From positions 1,054,001 through 1,118,000 of the forward strand of contig NZ_FOZE01000001.1 in assembly GCF_900113225.1 (NCBI RefSeq): 64,000 nucleotides of DNA, read 5' to 3'. The stretch comes from Mitsuaria sp. PDC51 (lineage in GTDB: Bacteria > Pseudomonadota > Gammaproteobacteria > Burkholderiales > Burkholderiaceae_C). The translations under genes and the position numbers were made by a program. This document shows positions 34,580 through 41,979 of this stretch, in pieces. Under the pieces are notes generated by a model. The model did no database searches. It was given only the letters and a program-made list of their open reading frames with translations, and was not told the origin of the DNA. Each line of letters opens with the position of its first letter. Position 1 is the stretch's first letter.

Positions 34580-35317
34580 ATGATCGCGCCCATGACTTTC
34601 CGCTTCGTTCTCGCCGCCGCGTCCAGGGCGCCGATCGCGCTGAATGCGCTGATTGCGCTGATTGCGCCGATCTCGCTGATCTCGCTGATCTCGTTGTGTG
34701 CCGTGTCCCCGGTCGCTGTGGCCGCGGACATGACCCGTGCCGAGATCGATGCCGCGCGCGCCCGGATCGAGCAGGCCTACCAGTCCCGGGTGAAGGAGTG
34801 CAACCAGCGCTTCGTCGTGACCGGCTGCCTGGAAGAGGCGCGGGACGAACGCATCCGCCAGCTGCGGCCGCTGGACCGGGTCGAGCACCAGGTCAATGCG
34901 GAGGAGCGTCAGCGCCGCAGCGCCGCGGCCCGTGAGCGGGTCCAGGAGAAGGAACGCGAGGCGGCCCAGGACGAGGCGCGCCGCAAGACCGAATCGGTGC
35001 GGGAAGCGGTGCAGCCGGCCTCGGCGCCGGCGGTCCCGGGCGCGCGCACGCCGCGCGCGAATCCCGAGCTGCATCAGCGCCGCGAGGCCCAGCAGGCGGC
35101 GGAAGCCAAGGCCGACGCCGCCAAGCGCCGAGAGGCCGCCGCCGAGCGCCGCCAGAAGGCGCAGGAGCGTCAGCGCAAGGCCGGCGAGCTCCAGGTCCGG
35201 CAGGCGGAGAAGGCGGCATCCGCCGCCTCCGCGCCGGCGGGCAAGAACAGCAAGCCGCCGGCGGCGCATCTGCCGACGCCGTCGGCCTCGGATATCCGCG
35301 CGCTGCCCAAGCGCTGA
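34580..35317 (+). CDS. Exported highly charged helical protein, unknown function
   Basis: A 245-aa protein. The N-terminus is a repetitive hydrophobic signal sequence (ALNALIALIAPISLISLISL) with probable cleavage after VAVAA near residue 49. The mature part begins with a short Cys-containing helix (EQAYQSRVKECNQRFVVTGCLEEARDE split over two segments), then a long Arg/Glu/Ala/Gln-rich helical region (about 95-215) and a Pro/Ala tail. Two Cys about 13 residues apart may form a disulfide in the periplasm. Homologs with a CxxCLE-like start occur in Burkholderiales, but I know no function. Two ATG codons, 34580 and 34592, are both possible starts. It converges on the PP2C gene. Confidence 0.75.
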   Translation: MIAPMTFRFVLAAASRAPIALNALIALIAPISLISLISLCAVSPVAVAADMTRAEIDAARARIEQAYQSRVKECNQRFVVTGCLEEARDERIRQLRPLDRVEHQVNAEERQRRSAAARERVQEKEREAAQDEARRKTESVREAVQPASAPAVPGARTPRANPELHQRREAQQAAEAKADAAKRREAAAERRQKAQERQRKAGELQVRQAEKAASAASAPAGKNSKPPAAHLPTPSASDIRALPKR

Positions 35318-35380
35318 ACGCGCCGGGGCGGGGGCAAGGCGGGAGAGGCACGAGCGCCGCGGAGCGGCGCCGAGCGGGCG

Positions 35381-36148
35381 TTACTCGAGCGGATCCAGCC
35401 GCACGATGGCCAGCGACAGGTTGTCGCCGGTGCCCTTGGCGCGCTGGCGCGCCTTGTTGACCAGCAGTTCGGCGCCGTCGCGCGGCGGCAGGCTGTGCAT
35501 CACCGTGCCCAGCTCGGCCGGGCTGAAGTAGTGCCACAGGCCATCGCTGCAGGCCATCAGGCTGTCGCCGTGCTCCAGGCGCTCGATGAAGGACTCGACA
35601 GGCGTCGGTTCCTGCACCGTGCCCAGGCAGGCAGTCAGCAGGTTCGACTGCGGATGCACCAGCGCCTCGTCCTCGGTGATCTGGCCCTCGTCCACCAGGC
35701 GCTGGACGTAGGACTGGTCCAGCGAGCGCGTGACCATGTTGGGGCCGCGGAAGTGGTAGAGGCGGGAATCGCCGGTGTGGATCCAGAAGCAGCGGCGGTC
35801 GGCCGTCAGCAGGTAGGCGGCCAGGGTGCTGTGTGGCTCCTCCTCGGCCGAGATCGCCGTCAGGCGGATCATCAGGTGGGATTCGGAGACGATCTGGCGC
35901 AGCAGTTCGGCCTCGTCCTCCTCGCCGGGGACGAAGCGCTCGAACAGCTGCTGGGCGGTCAGGATGACCTGGTCCGCGGCCTTGCGGCCGCCGCTCTTGC
36001 CGCCCATGCCGTCGGCGACGATGCCGAGCACGCAGCCGCTCTGGCGGGGATGGGCGATGACCTGGACCTGATCCTGCTGGTACAGACGATCGCCGCGATG
36101 GATGCCGGTGGCGGCGCTGAGGCGAAAGCCTGGGGTAGTGCGACTCAT
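35381..36148 (-). CDS. PP2C-family serine/threonine protein phosphatase
   Basis: A 255-aa soluble metal-dependent phosphatase (PPM/Stp1-like). The metal-binding motif VADGMGGKSGG includes Asp46 and Gly47. HTGDSRLYHF, MACSDGLWHYF and the final GTGDNLSLAIVRL supply further metal ligands. The N-terminal motif reads GDRLYQQDQVQ instead of the usual RxxNQD. No serine/threonine kinase gene is adjacent, so its substrate is unknown. It reads left and is divergent from the YdcH-like gene; a GCGCCGC/GCGGCGC hairpin at 35354-35370 lies downstream, between it and the convergent gene. Confidence 0.88.
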   Translation of the reverse strand: MSRTTPGFRLSAATGIHRGDRLYQQDQVQVIAHPRQSGCVLGIVADGMGGKSGGRKAADQVILTAQQLFERFVPGEEDEAELLRQIVSESHLMIRLTAISAEEEPHSTLAAYLLTADRRCFWIHTGDSRLYHFRGPNMVTRSLDQSYVQRLVDEGQITEDEALVHPQSNLLTACLGTVQEPTPVESFIERLEHGDSLMACSDGLWHYFSPAELGTVMHSLPPRDGAELLVNKARQRAKGTGDNLSLAIVRLDPLE

Positions 36149-36156
36149 CCCAAAAC

Positions 36157-36162
36157 TATAAT
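36157..36162 (+). promoter_or_regulatory. TATAAT -10 for the YdcH-like gene and helicase
   Basis: A consensus TATAAT 39 bases before the ATG at 36201, only 9 bases from the divergent phosphatase start. The -35 region overlaps the phosphatase coding start and has no good TTGACA match. Confidence 0.5.
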
Positions 36163-36200
36163 CGTGCGGCTCGGCGTTCCGGCCGGGTGGTTCCCCGTTT

Positions 36201-36455
36201 ATGGATGAACAACTTCACTCTCCAGCCCGACGTCTGATCGAACTGCGCATCGCGCATGCCGAGCTGGATGGCCGCATCGACGCGTTGATCGGCGCCTCCA
36301 CGCTGCGCGTGATCGACATCGGCGGCGCAGGCGCCGGCATCGCCGTGCCGCCGGTCGACGAGCTCACGCTGCGCCGGCTGAAGAAGCAGCGCCTGGCCCT
36401 GCGCGACGAGATCGCGCGGCTCGAGCGGGCCAGTGATCCCGATGAGCCGGCCTGA
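36201..36455 (+). CDS. YdcH-like (DUF465) small helical protein with central insert
   Basis: An 84-aa protein with the two halves of the DUF465 helical hairpin: RIAHAELDGRIDAL at 16-29 and ELTLRRLKKQRLALRDEIARL at 54-74. The usual short turn between them is replaced by about 24 residues rich in Gly, Val and Ala (GASTLRVIDIGGAGAGIAVP). The function of DUF465 proteins is not known. It overlaps the helicase gene by 14 bases, so the two are translationally coupled. Fold assignment is fairly safe; the insert is unusual. Confidence 0.75.
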   Translation: MDEQLHSPARRLIELRIAHAELDGRIDALIGASTLRVIDIGGAGAGIAVPPVDELTLRRLKKQRLALRDEIARLERASDPDEPA

Positions 36456-38550
36456 CCCTCACGAACCCGACACCGACGACTCGACCGACGCCCTGATGGC
36501 CGATGCCCCCTGGGGCGCCGCCGAGGCGTCGCCGGCGCTGGCGGCCTCGCGCGCCCGCGCGGCGGCCGAGGAACTGCGGCCGGGCGAGCTCGAGCAATCG
36601 GTGGTTGCGGCCTTCGACACCGGCGGTCCGCTGTCGCGCCACGACCCGGCCTATGCGCCGCGCGAGCCGCAGCAGCGCATGGCGCTGGCCGTCGCGCAGG
36701 CGATCGCCGGGCGCGACACGCTGGTCGTCGAGGCGGGGACCGGCGTCGGCAAGACCTTCGCGTACCTGGTGCCGGCGCTGCTCAGCGGCGGCCGCACCTT
36801 GATCAGCACCGCGACCAAGAGCCTGCAGGACCAGCTCTTCATGCGCGACCTGCCGCGGCTGCTCGACACCTTCGCCTTGCCGCTGCGCGCCGCGTTGCTG
36901 AAGGGGCGAGGGAGTTACCTCTGCTTGCACCGACTGCAGCAGGCGCGCCACAGCGCGGAGCTGCCGGATCGACGGGCGGTCGCGCAGCTCGCGCGCATCG
37001 AGCGCTGGGCGTTGAGCACCCACACCGGCGATTTCGCCGAGATCGACGGCCTGGACGAGCGCTCGCCGGTGATCCCGATCGTCAGCTCGACGCGCGACAA
37101 CTGCCTGGGCACCGATTGCCCGTCCTACCGCGAATGCCACGTCGTGAAGGCGCGGCGCGAGGCGATGGAGGCGGATCTTGTCGTCGTCAACCATCACCTG
37201 TTCTTCGCCGACCTGGTCCTACGCGACAGCGGCGTCGCGGAGTTGCTGCCCAGCGTCGAGGTCGCGATCTTCGACGAGGCGCATCAGCTGCCCGAGGCGG
37301 GCCTGAACTTCCTGGGCCGGATGCTGGGCAGCGCGCAGCTGTTCGACTTCGGACGCGACCTGCTGGCGCAGGGGCTCGCGCATGCGCGGGGACTGCAGGA
37401 ATGGCAGGCGATCGCTGGCGGCGTCGAACGCGCCGCGCGCGCACTGAGGCTGGCCTGCGCCGGCGGACGCGAGCTGCGTGGTGTGCTGAAGCTGCGCTGG
37501 AACGAATGCGAGGGCCGGACCGAATTCGATGCGGCGCTGGGCGAGGTGGCGCGGGCGGTCGAGCTCAGCGTCGACGCGCTGGCGACGGTCATGGAGGTCG
37601 GGCCGGACCTGGCGCGGCTGCATGAGCGCGCGGTCGAGCTCTACAAGACGGCGCAGCTGTTCGCACGCGCGCCGGATCCTGGCGCGGTGCGCTGGGTGGA
37701 TGTCGGCACGCACCAGGTGCGCCTGATCGAATCGCCGCTGGACATCCGCGAGGCGATGCAGGAGGCGCTCGCGAGCACGCCCAAGGCGTGGATCTTCACC
37801 TCGGCCACCTTGGGCGAGGACGATGCGCTCAGCTGGTTCACCGAGCCAGCGGGTCTCGGCGAGGCGCGCACCTTGCGCGTGGGCAGTCCGTTCGACTACG
37901 CGGCGCACGCGCGGCTCTACGTGCCGCGGCATTTCCCGAAGCCGTCCGAGCCCGATCACGGCGAATCGGTCGGCTGGTTGGGAGCGCGGCTGGCAGCGCG
38001 GCTGGGTGGGCGCACCTTCATCCTGACGACGACCTTGCGCCAGTTGCAGACGGTGGCCGAGGTCCTGCGCCAGCGTTTCGAGGAGGGTGGACACCGCATC
38101 GAGGTGCTGGTCCAGGGCAGCATGCCGAAGCGGCAGTTGCTGCAGCAGTTCATCGACCAGCCGGCGTCGGTGCTGGTGGGCTCGGCGAGCTTCTGGGAGG
38201 GCATCGACGTGCCGGGCGACGCCTTGCAGTGCGTGCTGATCGACAAGCTGCCGTTCCCGCCGCCGAACGATCCGCTGGTCGAGGCGCGCGTAGCGCGGCT
38301 GGAGTCCGAGGGCCGCAACCCGTTCATGGAGTACTTCGTCGCCGAGGCCGCGATTGCCTTGAAGCAGGGCGCTGGCCGTCTCATCCGAACGGAGTCCGAC
38401 CGTGGCTTGCTGGTGGTCTGCGACCCGCGGCTGGCCGGATCGCACTACGGCAAGCGCCTGCGCGAGGCGCTACCCCCGATGACGCAGGTCCCCGACGAGG
38501 CCGCCGCGCAGGCGTGGCTCGCCGAACTCAAGACTTCTCACGACCGCTGA
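36442..38550 (+). CDS. DinG/YoaA-type ATP-dependent DNA helicase with Fe-S cluster
   Basis: A 702-aa superfamily 2, XPD-like 5'-3' helicase. Walker A is AGTGVGKT (98-105), and the DEAH box is Asp278-His281 (IFDEAHQLPEAG). Four Cys between them (SYLCLH, DNCLGTDCPSYRECH) form the expected iron-sulfur cluster. The C-terminal helicase half has SATLGEDDALSW, GSASFWEGIDVPGDAL and QGAGRLIRTESDRGLL. The family resolves D-loops, R-loops or stalled replication structures; yoaA and dinG cannot be separated with certainty here. The ATG at 36442 is preferred over an in-frame GTG 9 bases upstream. Confidence 0.9.
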   Translation: MSRPDPHEPDTDDSTDALMADAPWGAAEASPALAASRARAAAEELRPGELEQSVVAAFDTGGPLSRHDPAYAPREPQQRMALAVAQAIAGRDTLVVEAGTGVGKTFAYLVPALLSGGRTLISTATKSLQDQLFMRDLPRLLDTFALPLRAALLKGRGSYLCLHRLQQARHSAELPDRRAVAQLARIERWALSTHTGDFAEIDGLDERSPVIPIVSSTRDNCLGTDCPSYRECHVVKARREAMEADLVVVNHHLFFADLVLRDSGVAELLPSVEVAIFDEAHQLPEAGLNFLGRMLGSAQLFDFGRDLLAQGLAHARGLQEWQAIAGGVERAARALRLACAGGRELRGVLKLRWNECEGRTEFDAALGEVARAVELSVDALATVMEVGPDLARLHERAVELYKTAQLFARAPDPGAVRWVDVGTHQVRLIESPLDIREAMQEALASTPKAWIFTSATLGEDDALSWFTEPAGLGEARTLRVGSPFDYAAHARLYVPRHFPKPSEPDHGESVGWLGARLAARLGGRTFILTTTLRQLQTVAEVLRQRFEEGGHRIEVLVQGSMPKRQLLQQFIDQPASVLVGSASFWEGIDVPGDALQCVLIDKLPFPPPNDPLVEARVARLESEGRNPFMEYFVAEAAIALKQGAGRLIRTESDRGLLVVCDPRLAGSHYGKRLREALPPMTQVPDEAAAQAWLAELKTSHDR

Positions 38551-38597
38551 CGGCGTCAGCCCTCAAGAGAGACGTCCGCCAGCAAGCGGAAAAAGAA

Positions 38598-38619
38598 AAG
38601 CCCGCTAGCGAGCGGGCTT
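38598..38619 (-). terminator. Terminator shared by bamD and the helicase gene, best on the minus strand
   Basis: A 9-bp stem AAGCCCGCT/AGCGGGCTT with a 4-nt loop. Read on the minus strand it is followed by TTTTCTTTTT, so it is mainly the bamD terminator; on the plus strand only TTC follows. Confidence 0.8.
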
Positions 38620-38642
38620 CGAGCATTCTTTGCTAGCGCTTG

Positions 38643-38749
38643 GATCTGGTGGCCAGACGCCCGCCAGACTAGGCGCGAGGGGCCGCCGCATAGCAGCGCT
38701 ATGCAAGGCCCCGAGCAACGACGTCTGGCGGGTGTCTGGCCACCAGATC
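38643..38749. repeat. 107-nt long palindrome at the end of bamD
   Basis: Arms of 27 bases (38643-38669 and 38723-38749, starting GATCTGGTGGCCAGAC) pair at 26 positions. Inside are GGGGCC/GGCCCC (38679-38684 with 38707-38712) and GCATAGC/GCTATGC (38688-38694 with 38698-38704). The right end overlaps the bamD stop codon. The result is a long rod-like hairpin in the bamD 3' untranslated region, separate from the proper terminator beyond it. It looks like a mobile palindrome or a structured RNA; no family is recognised. Confidence 0.9.
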
Positions 38750-39617
38750 ACCAGATTTGCCACCAGGCTTTGTCCTTTTGTTTCGCTTTTCCGGTCGTCA
38801 GATAGGAGCTATCCGGGAAGCTCGCCACGAGCACGCGGCGGGTGTCGTCGCGCAGCTGGGTCATGCCGAGCTTGTCGTAGCTCTGCATCATCAGGAACAG
38901 GGCTTCCTCGAGCGCCGGCGCGTACTGGAACTCCATCAACGCGGCCTGACCGCGATTGGCCGCCGCGAGATAAGCGCCGCGGTTGTAGTAGTAGCGCGCC
39001 ACATGCACCTCATACGCCGCGAGGCTGTTGGTGATGTAGTCGATGCGGATGCGGGCGTCCTCGGAGTACTTCGACTCGGGGAACTGCTCGACCAGCTGCT
39101 TGAATGCCTGCATCGAGTCGCGCGCCGCCTGCTGGTCGCGTTCCGAGATGTCCTGGCGCGCGATGCGGCCGAACAGGCCGAGGTCGTCGTTGAAGTTGAC
39201 CAGGCCCTTCATGTACAGCGCGTAGTCCAGCGCCGGGCTGGACGGGTTGAGCTTGATGAAACGGTCCAGCACCGTCACGGCCTGCACGCGTTCGCCGCTC
39301 TTGTAGTTGGCCCAGGCCAGGTCCAGCTGCGCCTGCTGGCCCAGCGTCGTGCCGGCGGCGCGGCCTTCGATGCGTTCCAGCGTCTTGATCGCCCGGTCGT
39401 ACGAGCCGGAGAGCATGTCCTCCTTGGCCTCTGCGTACAATTTCTCCAGGTTGGCCTGGGAATTCGGGTCCTCCTTGGGGGCCGACGAACAGGCCGCCAG
39501 TCCCAGCACGGCGGCAGTCGCGGCGGTCATCGCGGCGCAGCGCCACGCGGCGCGCCAGGTCCCGGACAGCCCGACAGATTCCGCGGTCCGGCGGCGCAAC
39601 ACCCAAGTCTCGATCAT
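38748..39617 (-). CDS. bamD: Outer membrane assembly lipoprotein BamD
   Basis: An essential lipoprotein of the BAM complex that inserts beta-barrel proteins in the outer membrane. The lipobox VLGLAAC places the lipidated Cys at residue 43 of the 289-aa form chosen here. Tetratricopeptide repeats follow (LYAEAKEDMLSGSYDRAIKTL, ARDSMQAFKQLVEQFPESKY, EEALFLMMQSYDKLGM). An upstream in-frame ATG at 39650 would add 11 residues and one at 39530 would leave a signal with no charged n-region; no start has a clear ribosome site. It is divergent from rluD, the usual arrangement in many proteobacteria. Its 3' end runs into a 107-nt palindrome. Confidence 0.93.
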   Translation of the reverse strand: MIETWVLRRRTAESVGLSGTWRAAWRCAAMTAATAAVLGLAACSSAPKEDPNSQANLEKLYAEAKEDMLSGSYDRAIKTLERIEGRAAGTTLGQQAQLDLAWANYKSGERVQAVTVLDRFIKLNPSSPALDYALYMKGLVNFNDDLGLFGRIARQDISERDQQAARDSMQAFKQLVEQFPESKYSEDARIRIDYITNSLAAYEVHVARYYYNRGAYLAAANRGQAALMEFQYAPALEEALFLMMQSYDKLGMTQLRDDTRRVLVASFPDSSYLTTGKAKQKDKAWWQIW

Positions 39618-39667
39618 GGTCCACAGGGCGCGCGCGACGGCGGCCCTCATCTGAAATTGGAGCGGCG

Positions 39668-39673
39668 ATTATA
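39668..39673 (-). promoter_or_regulatory. TATAAT -10 for bamD
   Basis: A consensus TATAAT on the minus strand, 18 bases before the upstream bamD ATG at 39650 and 50 before the chosen one. It touches the rluD start codon on the other strand, so the two divergent genes share a very compact control region. No clear -35. Confidence 0.5.
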
Positions 39674-40731
39674 TGGTTCAGGTCGGCCACGACCCGGCGC
39701 CCGAGGGCAGGCTTTACCCGCGCGATGACTCGGGCGAGCCCTCGGGCAGCGAGGGCCTCGACGACGCTCAGGACGTCGGCCTCGACGCGCCCGAACGCCG
39801 CGAGGCCGAGGCCGGTCGCGACCAGCTCGCGCTGCGCCTGGACAAGTGGCTGGTGCAGCTGGCGCCGGAGTTCTCGCGCAGCCACCTGCAGGGCCTGATC
39901 GAGCGCGGCTGCGTCACGCTGGACGGGCAGCTCGTCACCCAGGCGTCGCGCAAGCCCAGGCTGGGCCAGCGCCTGGCCGTCGACCTGGTGCCCACCGAGG
40001 AGGCGCTCGCCTTCCGCGCCGAGCCGCTGGACCTGGACATCGTCTTCGAGGATGAGCACCTGCTCGCGGTGAACAAGCCCGCCGGCCTGGTCGTCCATCC
40101 GGCGGCGGGCAACTGGTCCGGGACGCTGATGAATGGCCTGCTGGCGCATCACGCCAAGGCCGCGATGCTGCCGCGCGCGGGCATCGTGCACCGCCTGGAC
40201 AAGGACACCTCCGGGCTGATGGTCGTCGGCAAGACGCTGCCGGCGGTGACCGCGCTGGTGCGGATGATCGCGGCGCGCGAGGTCCATCGCGAATACCTCG
40301 CCCTGGTCCACGGCCGCACGCCGGACGAATGGATCGTCGAGGCGCCGATCGGGCGCGATCCCCAGTCGCGCATCCGCATGGCGGTGGTCGGCGGCGGCAA
40401 GCCGGCGCGCACCGACTTCTTCAAGCTGGCCGAGGGGCAGTGGCAGGACGCCCGCGGCCTGGAACGGACCGTCTCCGCGCTGCATTGCGTGCTGCACTCC
40501 GGCCGCACGCACCAGATCCGCGTGCACGCCTCGCATCGCGGCCATCCGCTGGTGTCCGACGCGCTGTACGGCGGCGCCGAGGCGCTGGGCGTGTCGCGGC
40601 AGGCGCTGCATGCGGCGCGGCTCGGTTTCGAGCATCCGGTCACCGGCGCGCCGATGCGCTTCGAGGCCCCGTTGCCGCCGGAGCTGGCGTCGGGCTGGCG
40701 CGTCGCGGGTTTGCCCGATCCGACGTTCTGA
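39673..40731 (+). CDS. rluD: Ribosomal large subunit pseudouridine synthase D
   Basis: The enzyme that makes pseudouridines in helix 69 of 23S rRNA. The 352-aa protein has a non-conserved acidic N-terminal extension (1-50), an S4 RNA-binding domain (about 55-115) and the catalytic domain with Asp176 in GIVHRLDKDTSGL. VNKPAGLVVHPAAGN and LHSGRTHQIRVHASHRGHP are further RluA/C/D family motifs. The assignment to D over A or C rests on size, the S4 domain and divergence from bamD. The start leaves only 55 bases to bamD. Confidence 0.92.
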   Translation: MVQVGHDPAPEGRLYPRDDSGEPSGSEGLDDAQDVGLDAPERREAEAGRDQLALRLDKWLVQLAPEFSRSHLQGLIERGCVTLDGQLVTQASRKPRLGQRLAVDLVPTEEALAFRAEPLDLDIVFEDEHLLAVNKPAGLVVHPAAGNWSGTLMNGLLAHHAKAAMLPRAGIVHRLDKDTSGLMVVGKTLPAVTALVRMIAAREVHREYLALVHGRTPDEWIVEAPIGRDPQSRIRMAVVGGGKPARTDFFKLAEGQWQDARGLERTVSALHCVLHSGRTHQIRVHASHRGHPLVSDALYGGAEALGVSRQALHAARLGFEHPVTGAPMRFEAPLPPELASGWRVAGLPDPTF

Positions 40732-40752
40732 GAGGAGTCCGCGCGCCCGCGC

Positions 40753-41017
40753 TACAATGCCGACCAATTCTTGCGCGAGAACGTGCGCAAGACGGCGGCG
40801 GGGCGGCAGTCGACCCCGTCCGCAGCGCAGGCCGCGGACCGACGCGGCGTCCGTCCCACCGGCCGGGACCGTCCACTGAACGGCGGCCGATGGAGCGAAG
40901 AGCTCCCAAGCAAGCAGATCGAACCCGTCCAGCGCGGCCCGTTGCCGCCGCTGGCGCCCAAGATGGCGAAACACACCGATTTGACCGGTCCCGAGGCCGG
41001 CGTCATGAGCTGAGCCC
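40753..41017 (+). promoter_or_regulatory. scpB promoter and long leader
   Basis: GCTACAATGCC (TACAAT at 40753-40758) is the same promoter motif as before ndk and hisZ. It implies a leader of about 250 bases before scpB. The leader starts with a hairpin CTTGCGC-8 nt-GCGCAAG. No convincing gene is present; an open frame from a TTG at 40771 to 41013 lacks a ribosome site and any recognisable domain. Confidence 0.4.
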
Positions 41018-41929
41018 ATGGACACGCAGGAGGCCAAACGGGTCCTGGAGACGGCGCTGCTGTGCGCGCAGGCGCCGCTGACGCTGCGCGAGATGCGTTC
41101 GCTGTTCGTGGACGAGCTCAATGCGGACAGCGTGCGGTCGCTGCTCGACGAGTTGCTGCGCGAGTGGGAAGGGCGGGGCGTCGAGCTGGTCGCGCTGTCC
41201 TCCGGCTGGCGCTTCCAGAGCCGGCCCGAGATGCGCGAGCATCTGGACCGGCTGAATCCGGAGAAGCCGCCGAAGTATTCGCGGGCGGTGCTGGAGACGC
41301 TGGCGATCATCGCCTACCGTCAACCGGTGACCCGCGGCGACATCGAGGACATCCGCGGCGTGATGGTGGCGGCGCCGATCATCAAGCAGCTCGAGGACCG
41401 CAACTGGATCGAGGTCATCGGGCATCGCGAGGCGCCGGGCCGTCCGGCGCTGTTCGCGACGACGAAGCAGTTCCTCGACGACCTGGGGCTGCACTCGCTG
41501 GAGCAACTGCCGGCGCTGATCCAGGGCGGCGACCCGACGCCGATCGCCGGGGCGCTGCAGGGCTCGCTGCTCGAGGAGCCGCCCGGCGACGCGGTCGTTG
41601 AAGTCGAGCCGGACGGCGCCACCCCGGTGGCCCTGATGGCGGCGGAATCGGCTGGCGTTGAATCGACGGCCGAGGAGTCGATGGCCGACGAATCGACGGC
41701 CGACGAATCGAAAGTCGCTGAATCGACGGCCGACGAATCGAAAGTCGCTGAATCGACGGCGACCGAATCGACGATCGCCGTGGAGGCTGCGGCCGAAGCC
41801 GACGATCAGGCATCCGAAGTGCCGGAAGCGGCGGCGCAGGCCGCCATCGAAGACGAATCCAAGCCGGCCGCCTCGCGCGAGCCGGGTGAAGAACCACCGG
41901 CCGGGGCGGTCAACCCCGAGCCCACTTGA
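41018..41929 (+). CDS. scpB: Segregation and condensation protein B with repetitive acidic tail
   Basis: ScpB binds the ScpA kleisin of the SMC condensin complex and aids chromosome segregation. The first 185 of 303 residues form the conserved tandem winged-helix core (QEAKRVLETALLCAQAPLTL; PPKYSRAVLETLAIIAYRQP; TRGDIEDIRGV; GRPALFATTKQFLDDLGL). The last 115 residues are low-complexity and acidic, including eight copies of a five-residue unit such as DESTA/DESKV/AESTA. The family usually ends near 180-200 aa or has a short acidic tail, so this tail is an expansion. scpA is not in the window. rluB follows 50 bases later, a common pairing. Confidence 0.94.
   Translation: MDTQEAKRVLETALLCAQAPLTLREMRSLFVDELNADSVRSLLDELLREWEGRGVELVALSSGWRFQSRPEMREHLDRLNPEKPPKYSRAVLETLAIIAYRQPVTRGDIEDIRGVMVAAPIIKQLEDRNWIEVIGHREAPGRPALFATTKQFLDDLGLHSLEQLPALIQGGDPTPIAGALQGSLLEEPPGDAVVEVEPDGATPVALMAAESAGVESTAEESMADESTADESKVAESTADESKVAESTATESTIAVEAAAEADDQASEVPEAAAQAAIEDESKPAASREPGEEPPAGAVNPEPT
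41657..41776 (+). repeat. 15-bp minisatellite in scpB
   Basis: Eight adjacent 15-bp units with consensus GACGAATCGACGGCC. A 30-bp double unit (41702-41731) is repeated at 41732-41761 with one base changed. All units keep frame and encode xESTA or xESKV pentapeptides. Confidence 0.95.
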
Positions 41930-41979
41930 ACGCCCCGGGAAGGGGCCGTGTCCACCGCTGACAAGGTGCAAGCCGACAC

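Noticed and set aside
35381-38550. Phosphatase, DUF465 protein and helicase considered as a defence system
   Set aside because: The phosphatase is divergent from the other two, no kinase, nuclease or effector is present, and each gene has ordinary housekeeping relatives.
40771-41013. An 80-codon frame before scpB
   Set aside because: It begins with TTG, has no ribosome site and no domain; kept only as part of a leader of interest.
41657-41776. Regular repeats in scpB considered as a CRISPR array
   Set aside because: Units are 15 bp with no unique spacers, lie in frame inside a gene and encode pentapeptides.
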